Origin: a virus
Length of the DNA: 36,839 nt
Virus record (IMG/VR): IMGVR_UViG_3300004369_000667
Location: 1 to 36,839 of that record
Reading direction: 5' to 3' (one strand)
This document shows positions 1 through 8,081 of this stretch, one piece after another. Each line of letters begins with the position of its first letter. The stretch's first letter is position 1. Under the pieces are notes generated by a model. That model made no database searches. It had not been told where the DNA came from and worked only from the letters and a program-made list of their open reading frames with translations. A program made the translations under genes and the position numbers.

Positions 1-29
1 ATATACTTTATCAATTTTATTATCTTGCA

Positions 30-47
30 AGAAAAGAATTCTTTTCT
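30..47. repeat. 18-bp perfect palindrome
   Basis: AGAAAAGAATTCTTTTCT is its own reverse complement, and it overlaps a second 8-bp palindrome, CTTGCAAG, at 24-31. It lies just downstream (minus strand) of a late-type promoter box and so probably falls in the 5' leader of a minus-strand gene that starts beyond the left edge. It has no loop and no T-run, so it does not look like a terminator. No function is assigned. Confidence 0.45.
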
Positions 48-51
48 ACAT

Positions 52-59
52 CTATTTAT
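52..59 (-). promoter_or_regulatory. T4-type late promoter box
   Basis: The minus strand reads TATAAATA, the T4 late-promoter -10 consensus. It lies beyond the 3' end of the S8 protease gene and points off the left edge. It therefore probably serves the next minus-strand gene outside the window. No complete gene is visible in bases 1-114. Confidence 0.55.
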
Positions 60-114
60 AATATAATTTCCTTTCAAAACCAATAAACTCAATATTTATT
101 TTATATATAAATTT

Positions 115-1809
115 CTATACAACCTCTGACGATGTTTGGCTGAATGGTCTCTGCCCATTCATTGGAAAATATGCTATTCTGTTTGGTCCTCCATGTATAG
201 TAGAACTTACTTGATAATCGTTATTGACACCAGTATTACGCATATTAGCAACTGCATTGTTTTCGAAATATGATTTAACTTGTCCTGGAGTCCAATCAGG
301 ATGTGCTTGTAATAAACAAGCAATCATACCTACCATTTGTGGAGCCGCCATTGACGTACCTGAATATTTTGCTTGTCGCCAACTTGAATCATAGGAATAA
401 GTCTGCCCCATGCCATTTGGTTGGGCACTTATAACATATTTTCCAACAGCATAAATGTTTACCATTGGACCTGATTGACTAAATGATGTTTTGTTATCTA
501 CGTAATTACTCCCGGATAATGTCGCTGTATTGTCAACAGCACCTACATAAAATCCTTCATTGATATCGCCTGCTGGTTCATCTTCTGGTGGACTTACTGA
601 AGGACCTAAAAATACACTACCACCTTCTACAGTAGATGGTGTTCCGCCTCTATGATAATACATATAATATGTTTGTCCTGAAGAAGTAAATGTCAAATAG
701 TTGTCATAATCTAAACCACCCGGAACGTCACATTTCATACTGTCATTACCTGCGGCACAACATACATGAATCCCGCTGTTAATAAGTGCTTCAACATCTG
801 CATCGTTTGATGCAATCTTTCTTGGAAATCCGTATAATGTTCCGCCTTGGTATTCACCATTAATACCATGTTGTCTTAGAGTAGAGTAGGTTGTGTCTGT
901 ATGGGTAACACCTCTGTAACGTCCGCCAGTGATGTCGTAACCTGTACCACCGCTTGACAATTTAATTTGATTCGGAGATGTGCTTGTGTCTATATACCAT
1001 ACATAACCAAAACTCATATTAACTACTGTTGGTCTTCCTGTGTATGCCGCATCGTCAACATTATTTTTCTTAGTGTGCCAAGCAGTCATAATATCAATCA
1101 TGTCATCCCAACCTATATTGTTAGCATTTCCATACAGTGTAAAATTATAAATGTCAGCATTCTTTCCCCAGCCAAAGTTTTTACCTGCCATTGTGCCAAT
1201 GCAGTGTGTGCCGTGGCCATTTGTGTCTGTGTAAAAGTTTGCAGGTTGGGTACCTAATATTCCACTGAGGCTATACCAATTAACTTGTTTTAATCTTGAC
1301 ACTTCGTTTGCATCTTCCCATTCGGGGTGTCCTACCTGGATACCTGTATCAATAATAACAACATCAACACCAGTTCCATCAAGAACATAATCATAAGTTC
1401 CACCAGGATCAATTGTATCGTTTAGATAAACATTTGTTTCGTTTACGTGACGTAGTAAACCCCAGTTATCATGTGTTCCAAAACCTGAACTGGTTCTATT
1501 GAATTGTCCTTCTTGAAATGCTCTTGGCTGAATTTCTGGAATTGTTTCTACAGCAAGAACATCAATAATTCTTGGGTCTTGTCTTAGTTTACGTGCCTCT
1601 GTTTCTGTTAGGTGGTAATGAGTGTTCCTTGGATTGTTAGGTCTTTCTTTGCAACATTCACAGGACCTATCAGGAATTATATTTGAATCAACTGAGTTGT
1701 CAGTTGATGTATCATTAGTTAAATCAGCGTGAACATCTCTCCAGTTAACGCCTTTCTTAACTGTTACAATATATTCTCTTTGTGTATCTAAATCTGTAAT
1801 TATATCCAT
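115..1809 (-). CDS. Subtilisin-like (S8 family) serine protease, probably virion-associated
   Basis: A 564-residue protein with a complete subtilase catalytic set: Asp154 in VVIIDTGIQVGHPEW, His199 in NGHGTHCIGTMAG, oxyanion Asn355 in CCAAGNDS, and Ser486 in SGTSMAAPQMVG. Residues 1-95 resemble an I9-type inhibitory propeptide (YIVTVKKGVNW near the start, then NTHYHLTETEARKLRQDPR), which usually acts as chaperone and is removed on maturation. No signal peptide or membrane segment is evident, which fits a phage particle protein better than a secreted bacterial enzyme. The gene follows the collagen-like fibre gene by only 6 nt on the same strand, so the two are probably co-transcribed late. The protease may process the fibre, another tail protein or a host surface protein. 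The family call is firm; the substrate is inferred. Confidence 0.93.
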   Translation of the reverse strand: MDIITDLDTQREYIVTVKKGVNWRDVHADLTNDTSTDNSVDSNIIPDRSCECCKERPNNPRNTHYHLTETEARKLRQDPRIIDVLAVETIPEIQPRAFQEGQFNRTSSGFGTHDNWGLLRHVNETNVYLNDTIDPGGTYDYVLDGTGVDVVIIDTGIQVGHPEWEDANEVSRLKQVNWYSLSGILGTQPANFYTDTNGHGTHCIGTMAGKNFGWGKNADIYNFTLYGNANNIGWDDMIDIMTAWHTKKNNVDDAAYTGRPTVVNMSFGYVWYIDTSTSPNQIKLSSGGTGYDITGGRYRGVTHTDTTYSTLRQHGINGEYQGGTLYGFPRKIASNDADVEALINSGIHVCCAAGNDSMKCDVPGGLDYDNYLTFTSSGQTYYMYYHRGGTPSTVEGGSVFLGPSVSPPEDEPAGDINEGFYVGAVDNTATLSGSNYVDNKTSFSQSGPMVNIYAVGKYVISAQPNGMGQTYSYDSSWRQAKYSGTSMAAPQMVGMIACLLQAHPDWTPGQVKSYFENNAVANMRNTGVNNDYQVSSTIHGGPNRIAYFPMNGQRPFSQTSSEVV

Positions 1810-1815
1810 TATACA

Positions 1816-4107
1816 TTAAGAGACAATGGCTCTGTCAGTGACTCTTCTCCAATTAGTTCCATCATAAAACGCTGGAACAGCACCACCAGTTTCGTCTGTA
1901 ACAAATACTATTGCTCCAGTAGACGATACTAGACTGCTCAATTGAGTAACTGTTTTATTCACCAATTTCATTGGTGCATCGTTTATAATTTCACTTACAG
2001 GGTCCAACGTAATTGTAGTCGGAGACGATATTGTATAAGTTCCTAACAGTGTGCTTGGTGCTTGGACAGTTTCTACCTCAATGTTTTTAACAAATAATGT
2101 GTCAGTGGTTTTGTTGAAAGTGAATGTGGTGTCGCCACCTAATGAACCACCATCGTTGAACTGTACTTGAGTGTCTGCTCCACCAGGACTTTGTGAACCA
2201 GTGTAACCAATATCACCTTTTGAACCTGAAAAACCTATATCACCTTGTGAACCAGTATAGCCAAGTGAACCAGTGTAACCAATATCACCTTTTGAACCTG
2301 TGTAACCAATTATTGTTGACGCTGATCCTGTAAATCCTACAATACCTTGGTTAGCTAATTCTACCCATTGATCGCTATTGCCATCGTTCATCCAAAAGTA
2401 TTGAACACCTGTTGCGTCATCAATCCAAATGTCACCATAACCTGCTGAACCAGGAGGAATGCTTGTTACTGAAATATCTAAATTTCCTTCTGAACCCGAA
2501 TATCCTAAATCTCCTTTTGAGCCTGAATAACCTATATCACCTTGTGAGCCTGAATAACCTATATCACCTTGTGAGCCAGTATAACCAAGTGAACCTGAAT
2601 ATCCTAAATCTCCTTTTGAGCCTGAATAACCTAAATCTCCTTTTGAGCCAGTATAGCCAAGTGAACCAGTGTAACCAATATCACCTTGTGAGCCAGAAAA
2701 ACCTATATCACCTTGTGAGCCAGTATAACCAAGTGAACCTGAATATCCTAAATCTCCTTTTGAGCCTGAATAACCTATATCACCTTGTGAGCCAGTATAG
2801 CCAAGTGAGCCAGAGAAACCAATATCACCTTGTGAGCCAGAATATCCTAAACCACCTATTGAACCTGAAAAACCAATTTCTCCTTGTGAACCTGAATATC
2901 CTAAATCTCCTTTTGAGCCAGAATATCCTAAACCACCTATTGAACCTGAAAAACCTATATCACCTTGTGAACCTGAATATCCTAAATCTCCTTTTGAACC
3001 TGAGTATCCTAAACCACCTATTGAACCTGAAAAACCTATATCACCTTGTGAGCCAGTATAGCCAAGTGAACCTGAATATCCTAAACTACCTAATGAACCT
3101 GTAAAACCAATTTCTCCTTGTGAGCCAGTATAGCCAAGTGAACCTGAATATCCTAAACTACCTAATGAACCAGTAAATCCTGAATTACCTTGTGAACCAG
3201 AAAAACCTATAGTACCTGATAAATCAGAAACAAAATTATATGTTGAACCATTCCATAAATAGATTTTTGAATTGTCTATATCATTTGGATCAACTGTTGT
3301 AATAATAGCAAATTCTCCAGCAACAATTCCTGATGGTGAAGTATCTGCTTCTAAAGCAGCTACTGTCGCATATGTTTTAGGTATATTAAATCCTAGACCT
3401 GCGTCTCCTTTAGAACCTGAAAAACCAATTTCTCCTTGTGAACCTGAATATCCTAAATCTCCTTTTGAACCTGAATATCCTAAACTACCTACTGAACCTG
3501 AAAAACCAATTTCTCCTTGTGAACCAGAAAAACCAATTTCTCCTTGTGAACCTGAATATCCTAAACTACCTACTGAACCTGCAAAACCTACATCACCTTG
3601 TGAACCAGAAAAACCAATTTCTCCTTGTGAACCTGAATATCCTAAACTACCTACTGAACCTGAAAAACCTATATCACCTTGTGAACCAGTATAGCCAAGT
3701 GAACCAGTGTAACCAATATCACCTTGTGAACCTGAAAAACCAATTTCTCCTTGTGAACCTGAAAAACCAATTTCTCCTTGTGAACCTGAATATCCTAAAT
3801 CTCCTTTTGAGCCTGAAAAACCTATATCACCTTGTGAACCTGAGTATCCTAAACTACCTACTGAACCTGCAAAACCTACACCACCTTGTGAGCCAGTATA
3901 GCCAAGTGAACCTGAATACCCTAAATCTCCTTTTGAGCCTGCAAAACCGGTTGATCCTGTGTAACCTTGTGAACCTGCATAACCTCCAGGCGATCCTTCA
4001 ATTCCTGGTTCTCCTTTAGAACCTGTAAAACCTATCGGACCTTCTGATCCTGAATAACCGCTACGTCCTAAGCCTACACGGACACCAGCGTTTCTGATTA
4101 TTGGCAT
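1816..4107 (-). CDS. Collagen-like repeat tail-fibre-type protein
   Basis: A 763-residue protein dominated by Gly-x-x repeats in units such as GYTGSQGDIGFSGS and GYSGSKGDL. Repeat blocks cover about residues 17-234, 298-541 and 590-640. Two short non-repetitive modules interrupt them, at 236-297 and 542-589; both carry aromatic patches (IYLWNGSTYNFV; IWIDDATGVQYFWMN). Residues 641-763 are a non-repeat C-terminal region starting GGADTQVQFNDGGSLGG and ending near FYDGTNWRRVTDRAIV, a style common in phage fibres. Collagen-like segments in phages form elongated trimers. Almost every unit has several Ser/Thr residues, so it would be a rich O-glycan acceptor. An AGAGGGA element lies upstream but about 16 nt from the ATG, further than usual. 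The role as a host-contact or decoration fibre is inferred from composition and its place beside the S8 protease. Confidence 0.85.
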   Translation of the reverse strand: MPIIRNAGVRVGLGRSGYSGSEGPIGFTGSKGEPGIEGSPGGYAGSQGYTGSTGFAGSKGDLGYSGSLGYTGSQGGVGFAGSVGSLGYSGSQGDIGFSGSKGDLGYSGSQGEIGFSGSQGEIGFSGSQGDIGYTGSLGYTGSQGDIGFSGSVGSLGYSGSQGEIGFSGSQGDVGFAGSVGSLGYSGSQGEIGFSGSQGEIGFSGSVGSLGYSGSKGDLGYSGSQGEIGFSGSKGDAGLGFNIPKTYATVAALEADTSPSGIVAGEFAIITTVDPNDIDNSKIYLWNGSTYNFVSDLSGTIGFSGSQGNSGFTGSLGSLGYSGSLGYTGSQGEIGFTGSLGSLGYSGSLGYTGSQGDIGFSGSIGGLGYSGSKGDLGYSGSQGDIGFSGSIGGLGYSGSKGDLGYSGSQGEIGFSGSIGGLGYSGSQGDIGFSGSLGYTGSQGDIGYSGSKGDLGYSGSLGYTGSQGDIGFSGSQGDIGYTGSLGYTGSKGDLGYSGSKGDLGYSGSLGYTGSQGDIGYSGSQGDIGYSGSKGDLGYSGSEGNLDISVTSIPPGSAGYGDIWIDDATGVQYFWMNDGNSDQWVELANQGIVGFTGSASTIIGYTGSKGDIGYTGSLGYTGSQGDIGFSGSKGDIGYTGSQSPGGADTQVQFNDGGSLGGDTTFTFNKTTDTLFVKNIEVETVQAPSTLLGTYTISSPTTITLDPVSEIINDAPMKLVNKTVTQLSSLVSSTGAIVFVTDETGGAVPAFYDGTNWRRVTDRAIVS
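2188..4059 (-). repeat. Collagen-like Gly-x-x coding repeats
   Basis: Degenerate tandem repeats encode GxxG[FY][ST]GS units with KGDL, QGDI, QGEI, LGYT, VGSL or IGGL linkers. Two unique inserts (about 3217-3402 and 2341-2484) break the array. Near-identical units could recombine to change fibre length. The periodicity also keeps the opposite strand open over long stretches; those antisense frames are low-complexity artefacts. Confidence 0.9.
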
Positions 4108-4152
4108 ATTACGATATTGTTTCCCTCTTAATATTTTGATAATGTCCAGTCA

Positions 4153-4181
4153 TTGACATTATTGAATAAATCTGTTATAGT
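4153..4181 (+). promoter_or_regulatory. Sigma70-type promoter for the plus-strand island
   Basis: A perfect TTGACA (4153-4158) is separated by 17 nt from TATAGT (4176-4181), which matches five of six bases of the -10 consensus. It points to the glycosyltransferase gene starting at 4223, with a leader of about 35 nt. Spacing and sequence are near-ideal for a host housekeeping sigma factor, implying early or host-driven transcription of the island. Confidence 0.75.
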
Positions 4182-4182
4182 A

Positions 4183-4194
4183 TATTTATAAATA
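4183..4194. promoter_or_regulatory. Bidirectional overlapping late promoter box
   Basis: The 12-bp palindrome TATTTATAAATA contains TATAAATA on the minus strand (4183-4190), facing the collagen-like gene, and on the plus strand (4187-4194), facing the glycosyltransferase gene. It starts one base after the sigma70-type -10 box. One site could fire late transcription in both directions, joining fibre and glycosyltransferase expression. Confidence 0.6.
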
Positions 4195-4222
4195 AAAGTA
4201 GTTAATTAATGAAATAATTTAA

Positions 4223-6253
4223 ATGATTTCTATTGCATTCTTAGATATAATTGGTCTTCCATATGACGGTGACACTTTAAATAAAAGAGGTCTTGGAGGC
4301 AGTGAATCTGCAACCATATTGATGGCGAAAGAATTAACAAAATTAGGCTTCAAAGTAACTATTTTTAATAATTGTAATAGAGACACAAATCTTGCAAAAG
4401 AAGGAATTTACGATGGTGTAGAATATCTCGATAATAGTATTTTTGATTATAAACACGATTATAAATTTGATATTGTAATTTCATTAAGAACAATTATTCC
4501 TTTTCTAACGCCTAATCTATACAAACAATTTCAACACTATAATCCTCAAAGGTATTCTGCAATTTCAAGTAATGCAAAACATAAAATTGTTTGGATGCAC
4601 GATACGTTTGCAAACGGCGATCTTATATTAGAAGAACTTTTAGTTAGTGGACATATAAATGAAATATTTACTTTGTCTGATTTTCATTCAACATATGTAA
4701 TGAATTGTGATCATGGTAAAAGAAGAAATATGGAAGTATTAAAACACAAATTTTTTCAAACTAGAAATGGAATAGTAATTTATAAAGACGAAGTTGATGT
4801 AAGAAAGAAAGATCCTCACTTATACGTTTTCAATGCAGCTTTTACAAAAGGTATGGCACCTTTAGTTAACGATATATGGCCAAAAATAAAAGCAAAAATA
4901 CCCGAAGCAAAATTGATATGTATAGGTGGATTTTATGTTTTTCCAGGCCAAAAAATGGATGCTCAAGGAGAAGAATGGACCAAAATGTCAAATGATCCTA
5001 AAAATAAAAATTTAAGTATAGAGTTTACAGGTGTTATAAAACAATCTGAAATAGCAGATATCTTAGAAAGAGCAAGTTTTAAATTATTTCCAGGTGCTTT
5101 TCCTGAAACATTTGGTATATCATCTTTAGAAGCAATAGCATATAATACTCCTTTAATTACTACACGGTTCGGTGCTCTAGAAGAAACAGCGGTAGACCAA
5201 GCTTGTTATTTAATAGATTATGCAATAGAACCAAATTCTTTGTTTCAATTTATTTCAAAACCAAAACAGGTAGATAGATTTGTTAATACTGTATTAAAGG
5301 CTAATCATAATAGATATCTACATCAACAAAAACAATATGCTTGTAATTTAATTAAAGGCATTGTTAGTTGGGACACTGTAGCCTTACAATGGAAACAACA
5401 TTTATATAGAGTATTGGGTGAATATTTATCGGTGCATGAATATAGAAAAGTATGTCATATTAATTCTAGAGTTAGAAAAGTATTTGGTAGAAGATTCTCA
5501 AATATAGAAGAAAATTATTTACCTAGAAAGAAAGAGCAAAAAATAGTTATTATAACGCCAACATATAACTCTGCTAAATATATTGGCAAATGTATCGAAT
5601 CGGTTGCCACACAAGATTATGATAATTATGAAATGATTGTAATTGATGACGCTTCGTCAGATGATACTCATAACATTGCCGAAAAATGGAAAAGTGATAA
5701 AATAAAAGTAATTCGTAATGAAGAAAATAAAGGAGCTGTTAGAAATCAAATAGAGTCTATAAGAAAATATTGTAAAGAAGATGACATTGTTATGTTTTTA
5801 GATGGTGACGATTCTTTTGTAAATGATAATCAGATACTTCAATATTATAATAATCTTTATGACGGAACTACCGAATTTACTTATGGGTCTTGTTTTTCAA
5901 TGGTAGATAAAATACCTTTAGTAGCACAAAACTATCCAAATGAAATAAAACAAAAAAGAGAATATAGAAAATACAGATTTAATTGGAACATGCCGTATAC
6001 ACACTTAAGAACATTTAAAGCAGAGCTTTTAAATGGTATTGATGACAGTAATTTTCAAGATGAAAATAAAAATTGGTATAAAGCTGGCGGAGACGGTTCA
6101 ATATTTTACTCTCTTATAGAGAAAGCTAATCCAGACAAAATCAAGGTAGTATCAGATATAGTATATAATTATAATGATATAAATCCTTTGAATGATTATA
6201 AAATTAACGGAGACGAACAAACAAAAAATGCAAATAGGATAATTAACCGATGA
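4223..6253 (+). CDS. Two-domain glycosyltransferase (GT4-like + GT2)
   Basis: A 676-residue fusion. Residues 1 to about 410 look like a GT-B fold family 4 enzyme: a glycine-rich GLGGSES near residue 23 and a C-terminal donor-site pattern around 293-315 (FPETFGISSLEA then GALEETA). Residues from about 439 are a GT-A fold family 2 domain: KIVIITPTYNSAKYIGKCIE, IDDASSDDTHNI, and a metal-binding FLDGDDSF near 526. No membrane segment is seen, so it is probably cytoplasmic. Two GT modules on one chain suggest addition of two successive sugars, but donors and acceptor cannot be read. It is the first gene of the plus-strand island and overlaps the next by 4 nt (ATGA), implying translational coupling. 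Confidence 0.88.
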   Translation: MISIAFLDIIGLPYDGDTLNKRGLGGSESATILMAKELTKLGFKVTIFNNCNRDTNLAKEGIYDGVEYLDNSIFDYKHDYKFDIVISLRTIIPFLTPNLYKQFQHYNPQRYSAISSNAKHKIVWMHDTFANGDLILEELLVSGHINEIFTLSDFHSTYVMNCDHGKRRNMEVLKHKFFQTRNGIVIYKDEVDVRKKDPHLYVFNAAFTKGMAPLVNDIWPKIKAKIPEAKLICIGGFYVFPGQKMDAQGEEWTKMSNDPKNKNLSIEFTGVIKQSEIADILERASFKLFPGAFPETFGISSLEAIAYNTPLITTRFGALEETAVDQACYLIDYAIEPNSLFQFISKPKQVDRFVNTVLKANHNRYLHQQKQYACNLIKGIVSWDTVALQWKQHLYRVLGEYLSVHEYRKVCHINSRVRKVFGRRFSNIEENYLPRKKEQKIVIITPTYNSAKYIGKCIESVATQDYDNYEMIVIDDASSDDTHNIAEKWKSDKIKVIRNEENKGAVRNQIESIRKYCKEDDIVMFLDGDDSFVNDNQILQYYNNLYDGTTEFTYGSCFSMVDKIPLVAQNYPNEIKQKREYRKYRFNWNMPYTHLRTFKAELLNGIDDSNFQDENKNWYKAGGDGSIFYSLIEKANPDKIKVVSDIVYNYNDINPLNDYKINGDEQTKNANRIINR

Positions 6254-7662
6254 AAAAAATACTAATAGCTATACCAACAAATAAGTATATAGAACCAGAA
6301 ACATATAAATCAATATACGATCTTACTGTTCCGGAAGGATATGAATTTGATTTTCAATTTTTCTTTGGATATCAAATAGATCAAATAAGAAATTTAATTG
6401 CTCATTGGGCAATACGTTACGATTACTTGTTTTCGGTAGACAGTGATATATCTTTTGAAAAAGATACACTAGTTAAAATGTTAAAACATAATGTAGATAT
6501 CGTATCAGGTCTTTACATTCAAAGAATACCTGGAACACACTCGTTAGAAATCTACGAAGCTTCTAATACTGGTGGATGTAAACGCATTTCGTGGGAAAAA
6601 ATTAAAGATATCCCTTTTTTGGAAATAGTAGCATGTGGTATGGGTTGCGCTCTTATTAAAAGTAAAGTGTTAGTAGACGTAGGTTATCCTTATTATACGT
6701 ATCATTCAGCACTTGATCATAACAATACATTATCCGAAGACGTTGATTTTTGTAGAAAAGCAAAACAAAAAGGATTTAAAATATTTGCTGACACCACAAT
6801 ACATTGTAAACATACAGGCAATAGTACATTTGTGGTAGGACAAATTATGGGTAATCGTGATATATTTTCTAAAGAAGCAACATCAAGCCGTGTAAGCAAT
6901 TGGTCTAAAACCGGGGGATTATATAAAAGTATGACGATAACAGAAAAAAATACAAGATTTGATGACAGCACATCTAAAATGGTAAAAAGAGTTTATCCAG
7001 GTATTGATCCTGAAACTGGAAAATATTCATTAGAGGTAAGTGAAGGCTCAAAATTTACAGGTGATAGTATAGAATATACATCATTAGCAGAAGCGGTAGA
7101 AAGATTAAAAAATCCTATTGGTGCTAGTATAGAGATTGGCGTTAGATTAGGATTAGGAAGTAAAACTATTATAGACGCATATAGACATTATCATCCTAAC
7201 GTTAAATTAAATCATTTAGGTATTGATCCATACGGTAATATTGACTATGCAACTTCAGATATGAACAATTCTGAAGGTGTATTTAAACGAAAATTCAACT
7301 ATGATAATTTAATGAAAAAAACAACTCTTATAAACTTTGCCGAAGAATATCCAGAGTTTCATCTTGTAAATCTTGAAGATACAGAATTTATGCAAAGTTT
7401 TGATAAAGGTTATCCCGTTTATGATGAACACAAAAAATTAATAACGAAATATGAAATGATACACTTTGATGGTCCACATGATACAAAAAGTGTTTTAAAA
7501 GAAGTATCATTTTTTAATCTTCGAAAAGCGGATCAAACTGTATGGGTTTTTGATGATATATCCGGACTAAACTTTGACGCTTTATCTAATGTTTTAAGTT
7601 TGATGAAATTTGACTTGATAAGTAAAGGAAGCAATAAAGCTATATTTGAATATATTGCTTAA
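6250..7662 (+). CDS. GT2-like glycosyltransferase fused to a methyltransferase-like domain
   Basis: A 470-residue protein in two parts. The N-terminal part (about 1-215) is GT-A like: it opens with KKILIAIPT, has a DSD metal/nucleotide motif at 64-66 (FSVDSDISFE), then VSGLYIQR and SEDVDFCRKAKQKG, typical of family 2 acceptor regions. The C-terminal part (about 285-470) resembles a class I SAM methyltransferase of the Methyltransf_24 style: GASIEIGVRLGLGSKTI, LGIDPYG, then MIHFDGPHDTKSVLKEV and WVFDDIS. A bifunctional transferase that adds a sugar and methylates it, or methylates the chain end, is a plausible inference. Its last 4 nt overlap the end of the convergent minus-strand gene at 7659. 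Confidence 0.78.
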   Translation: MKKILIAIPTNKYIEPETYKSIYDLTVPEGYEFDFQFFFGYQIDQIRNLIAHWAIRYDYLFSVDSDISFEKDTLVKMLKHNVDIVSGLYIQRIPGTHSLEIYEASNTGGCKRISWEKIKDIPFLEIVACGMGCALIKSKVLVDVGYPYYTYHSALDHNNTLSEDVDFCRKAKQKGFKIFADTTIHCKHTGNSTFVVGQIMGNRDIFSKEATSSRVSNWSKTGGLYKSMTITEKNTRFDDSTSKMVKRVYPGIDPETGKYSLEVSEGSKFTGDSIEYTSLAEAVERLKNPIGASIEIGVRLGLGSKTIIDAYRHYHPNVKLNHLGIDPYGNIDYATSDMNNSEGVFKRKFNYDNLMKKTTLINFAEEYPEFHLVNLEDTEFMQSFDKGYPVYDEHKKLITKYEMIHFDGPHDTKSVLKEVSFFNLRKADQTVWVFDDISGLNFDALSNVLSLMKFDLISKGSNKAIFEYIA

Positions 7663-8000
7663 AAATCTCTTACTACAGACGGAGTTACAATAGCAATTCC
7701 TTCTAGTAAACGAGTGACAGTACTATCAGCGTGAGTAGCAACAACGTCAAATACCCAACGACCTGCAGTTAATGCTTTTGTTTGCTCTGCAATTAAACTT
7801 ACAGTTATCACACCATCTGTTGGTTCAGTAACAGTACAAGTTAATGTTGTCCTAGGATATGTGGTAGAATATCCTTGTGCCATTTTAGCCACCATTGTAA
7901 ATCCAGTAAGATCATAAGGTGAACCGTCAGTATCCGTAACTGATAAATCGTATGTAAAGTCAGAACCTTGGTCTATTTGTAAGTTTGCTATGCCCGCCAT
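7659..8000 (-). CDS. Small Ig-like virion-type protein
   Basis: A 113-residue beta-rich protein (IDQGSDFTYDLSVTDTDGSP, then YDLTGFTMVAKM, ending LLEGIAIVTPSV). The DLTGF..-AKM pattern and length are those of small Ig-like or BppU-N-like domains found with phage tail and baseplate proteins. This is pattern recognition, not a search. It is the only minus-strand gene inside the plus-strand island and has its own late promoter box 5 nt before the ATG, so it is probably expressed with the virion genes. It converges on the gene ending at 7662. Confidence 0.72.
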   Translation of the reverse strand: MAGIANLQIDQGSDFTYDLSVTDTDGSPYDLTGFTMVAKMAQGYSTTYPRTTLTCTVTEPTDGVITVSLIAEQTKALTAGRWVFDVVATHADSTVTRLLEGIAIVTPSVVRDF

Positions 8001-8005
8001 GTATC

Positions 8006-8013
8006 TATTTATA
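8006..8013 (-). promoter_or_regulatory. T4-type late promoter box
   Basis: The minus strand reads TATAAATA, with only GATAC between it and the ATG at 8000. If initiation follows the T4 late pattern, the transcript would start at or within a few bases of the start codon. Confidence 0.65.
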
Positions 8014-8042
8014 ACACATAAATATTAATGTATTAAGTTAAG

Positions 8043-8071
8043 TAACATTGACTTTTTTATTTTAATATGAT
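8043..8071 (+). promoter_or_regulatory. Possible sigma70-type promoter for second island operon
   Basis: GTAACA (8043-8048, four of six consensus bases), 17 nt, then TATGAT (8066-8071, five of six), upstream of the plus-strand gene at 8082. An overlapping TTGACT at 8048-8053 is a better -35 but lacks a well-spaced -10. The 81-nt gap is the natural place for a promoter because the upstream neighbour is on the other strand. In such AT-rich DNA the match alone is weak. Confidence 0.4.
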
Positions 8072-8081
8072 ACCATAATAC

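Noticed and set aside
30-47. Rho-independent terminator after the S8 protease gene
   Set aside because: The palindrome has no loop and no following T-run on the minus strand, and it lies downstream of a late promoter box.
2412-3104. Long plus-strand open frame rich in Leu/Asn repeats
   Set aside because: It is antisense to the collagen-like repeats; the repeat period keeps this frame free of stops. Low-complexity composition, no ribosome site.
3272-4019. Two more plus-strand frames (Pro/Glu-rich and Leu/Asn-rich)
   Set aside because: The same antisense artefact over the repeat array, overlapping the real minus-strand gene completely.
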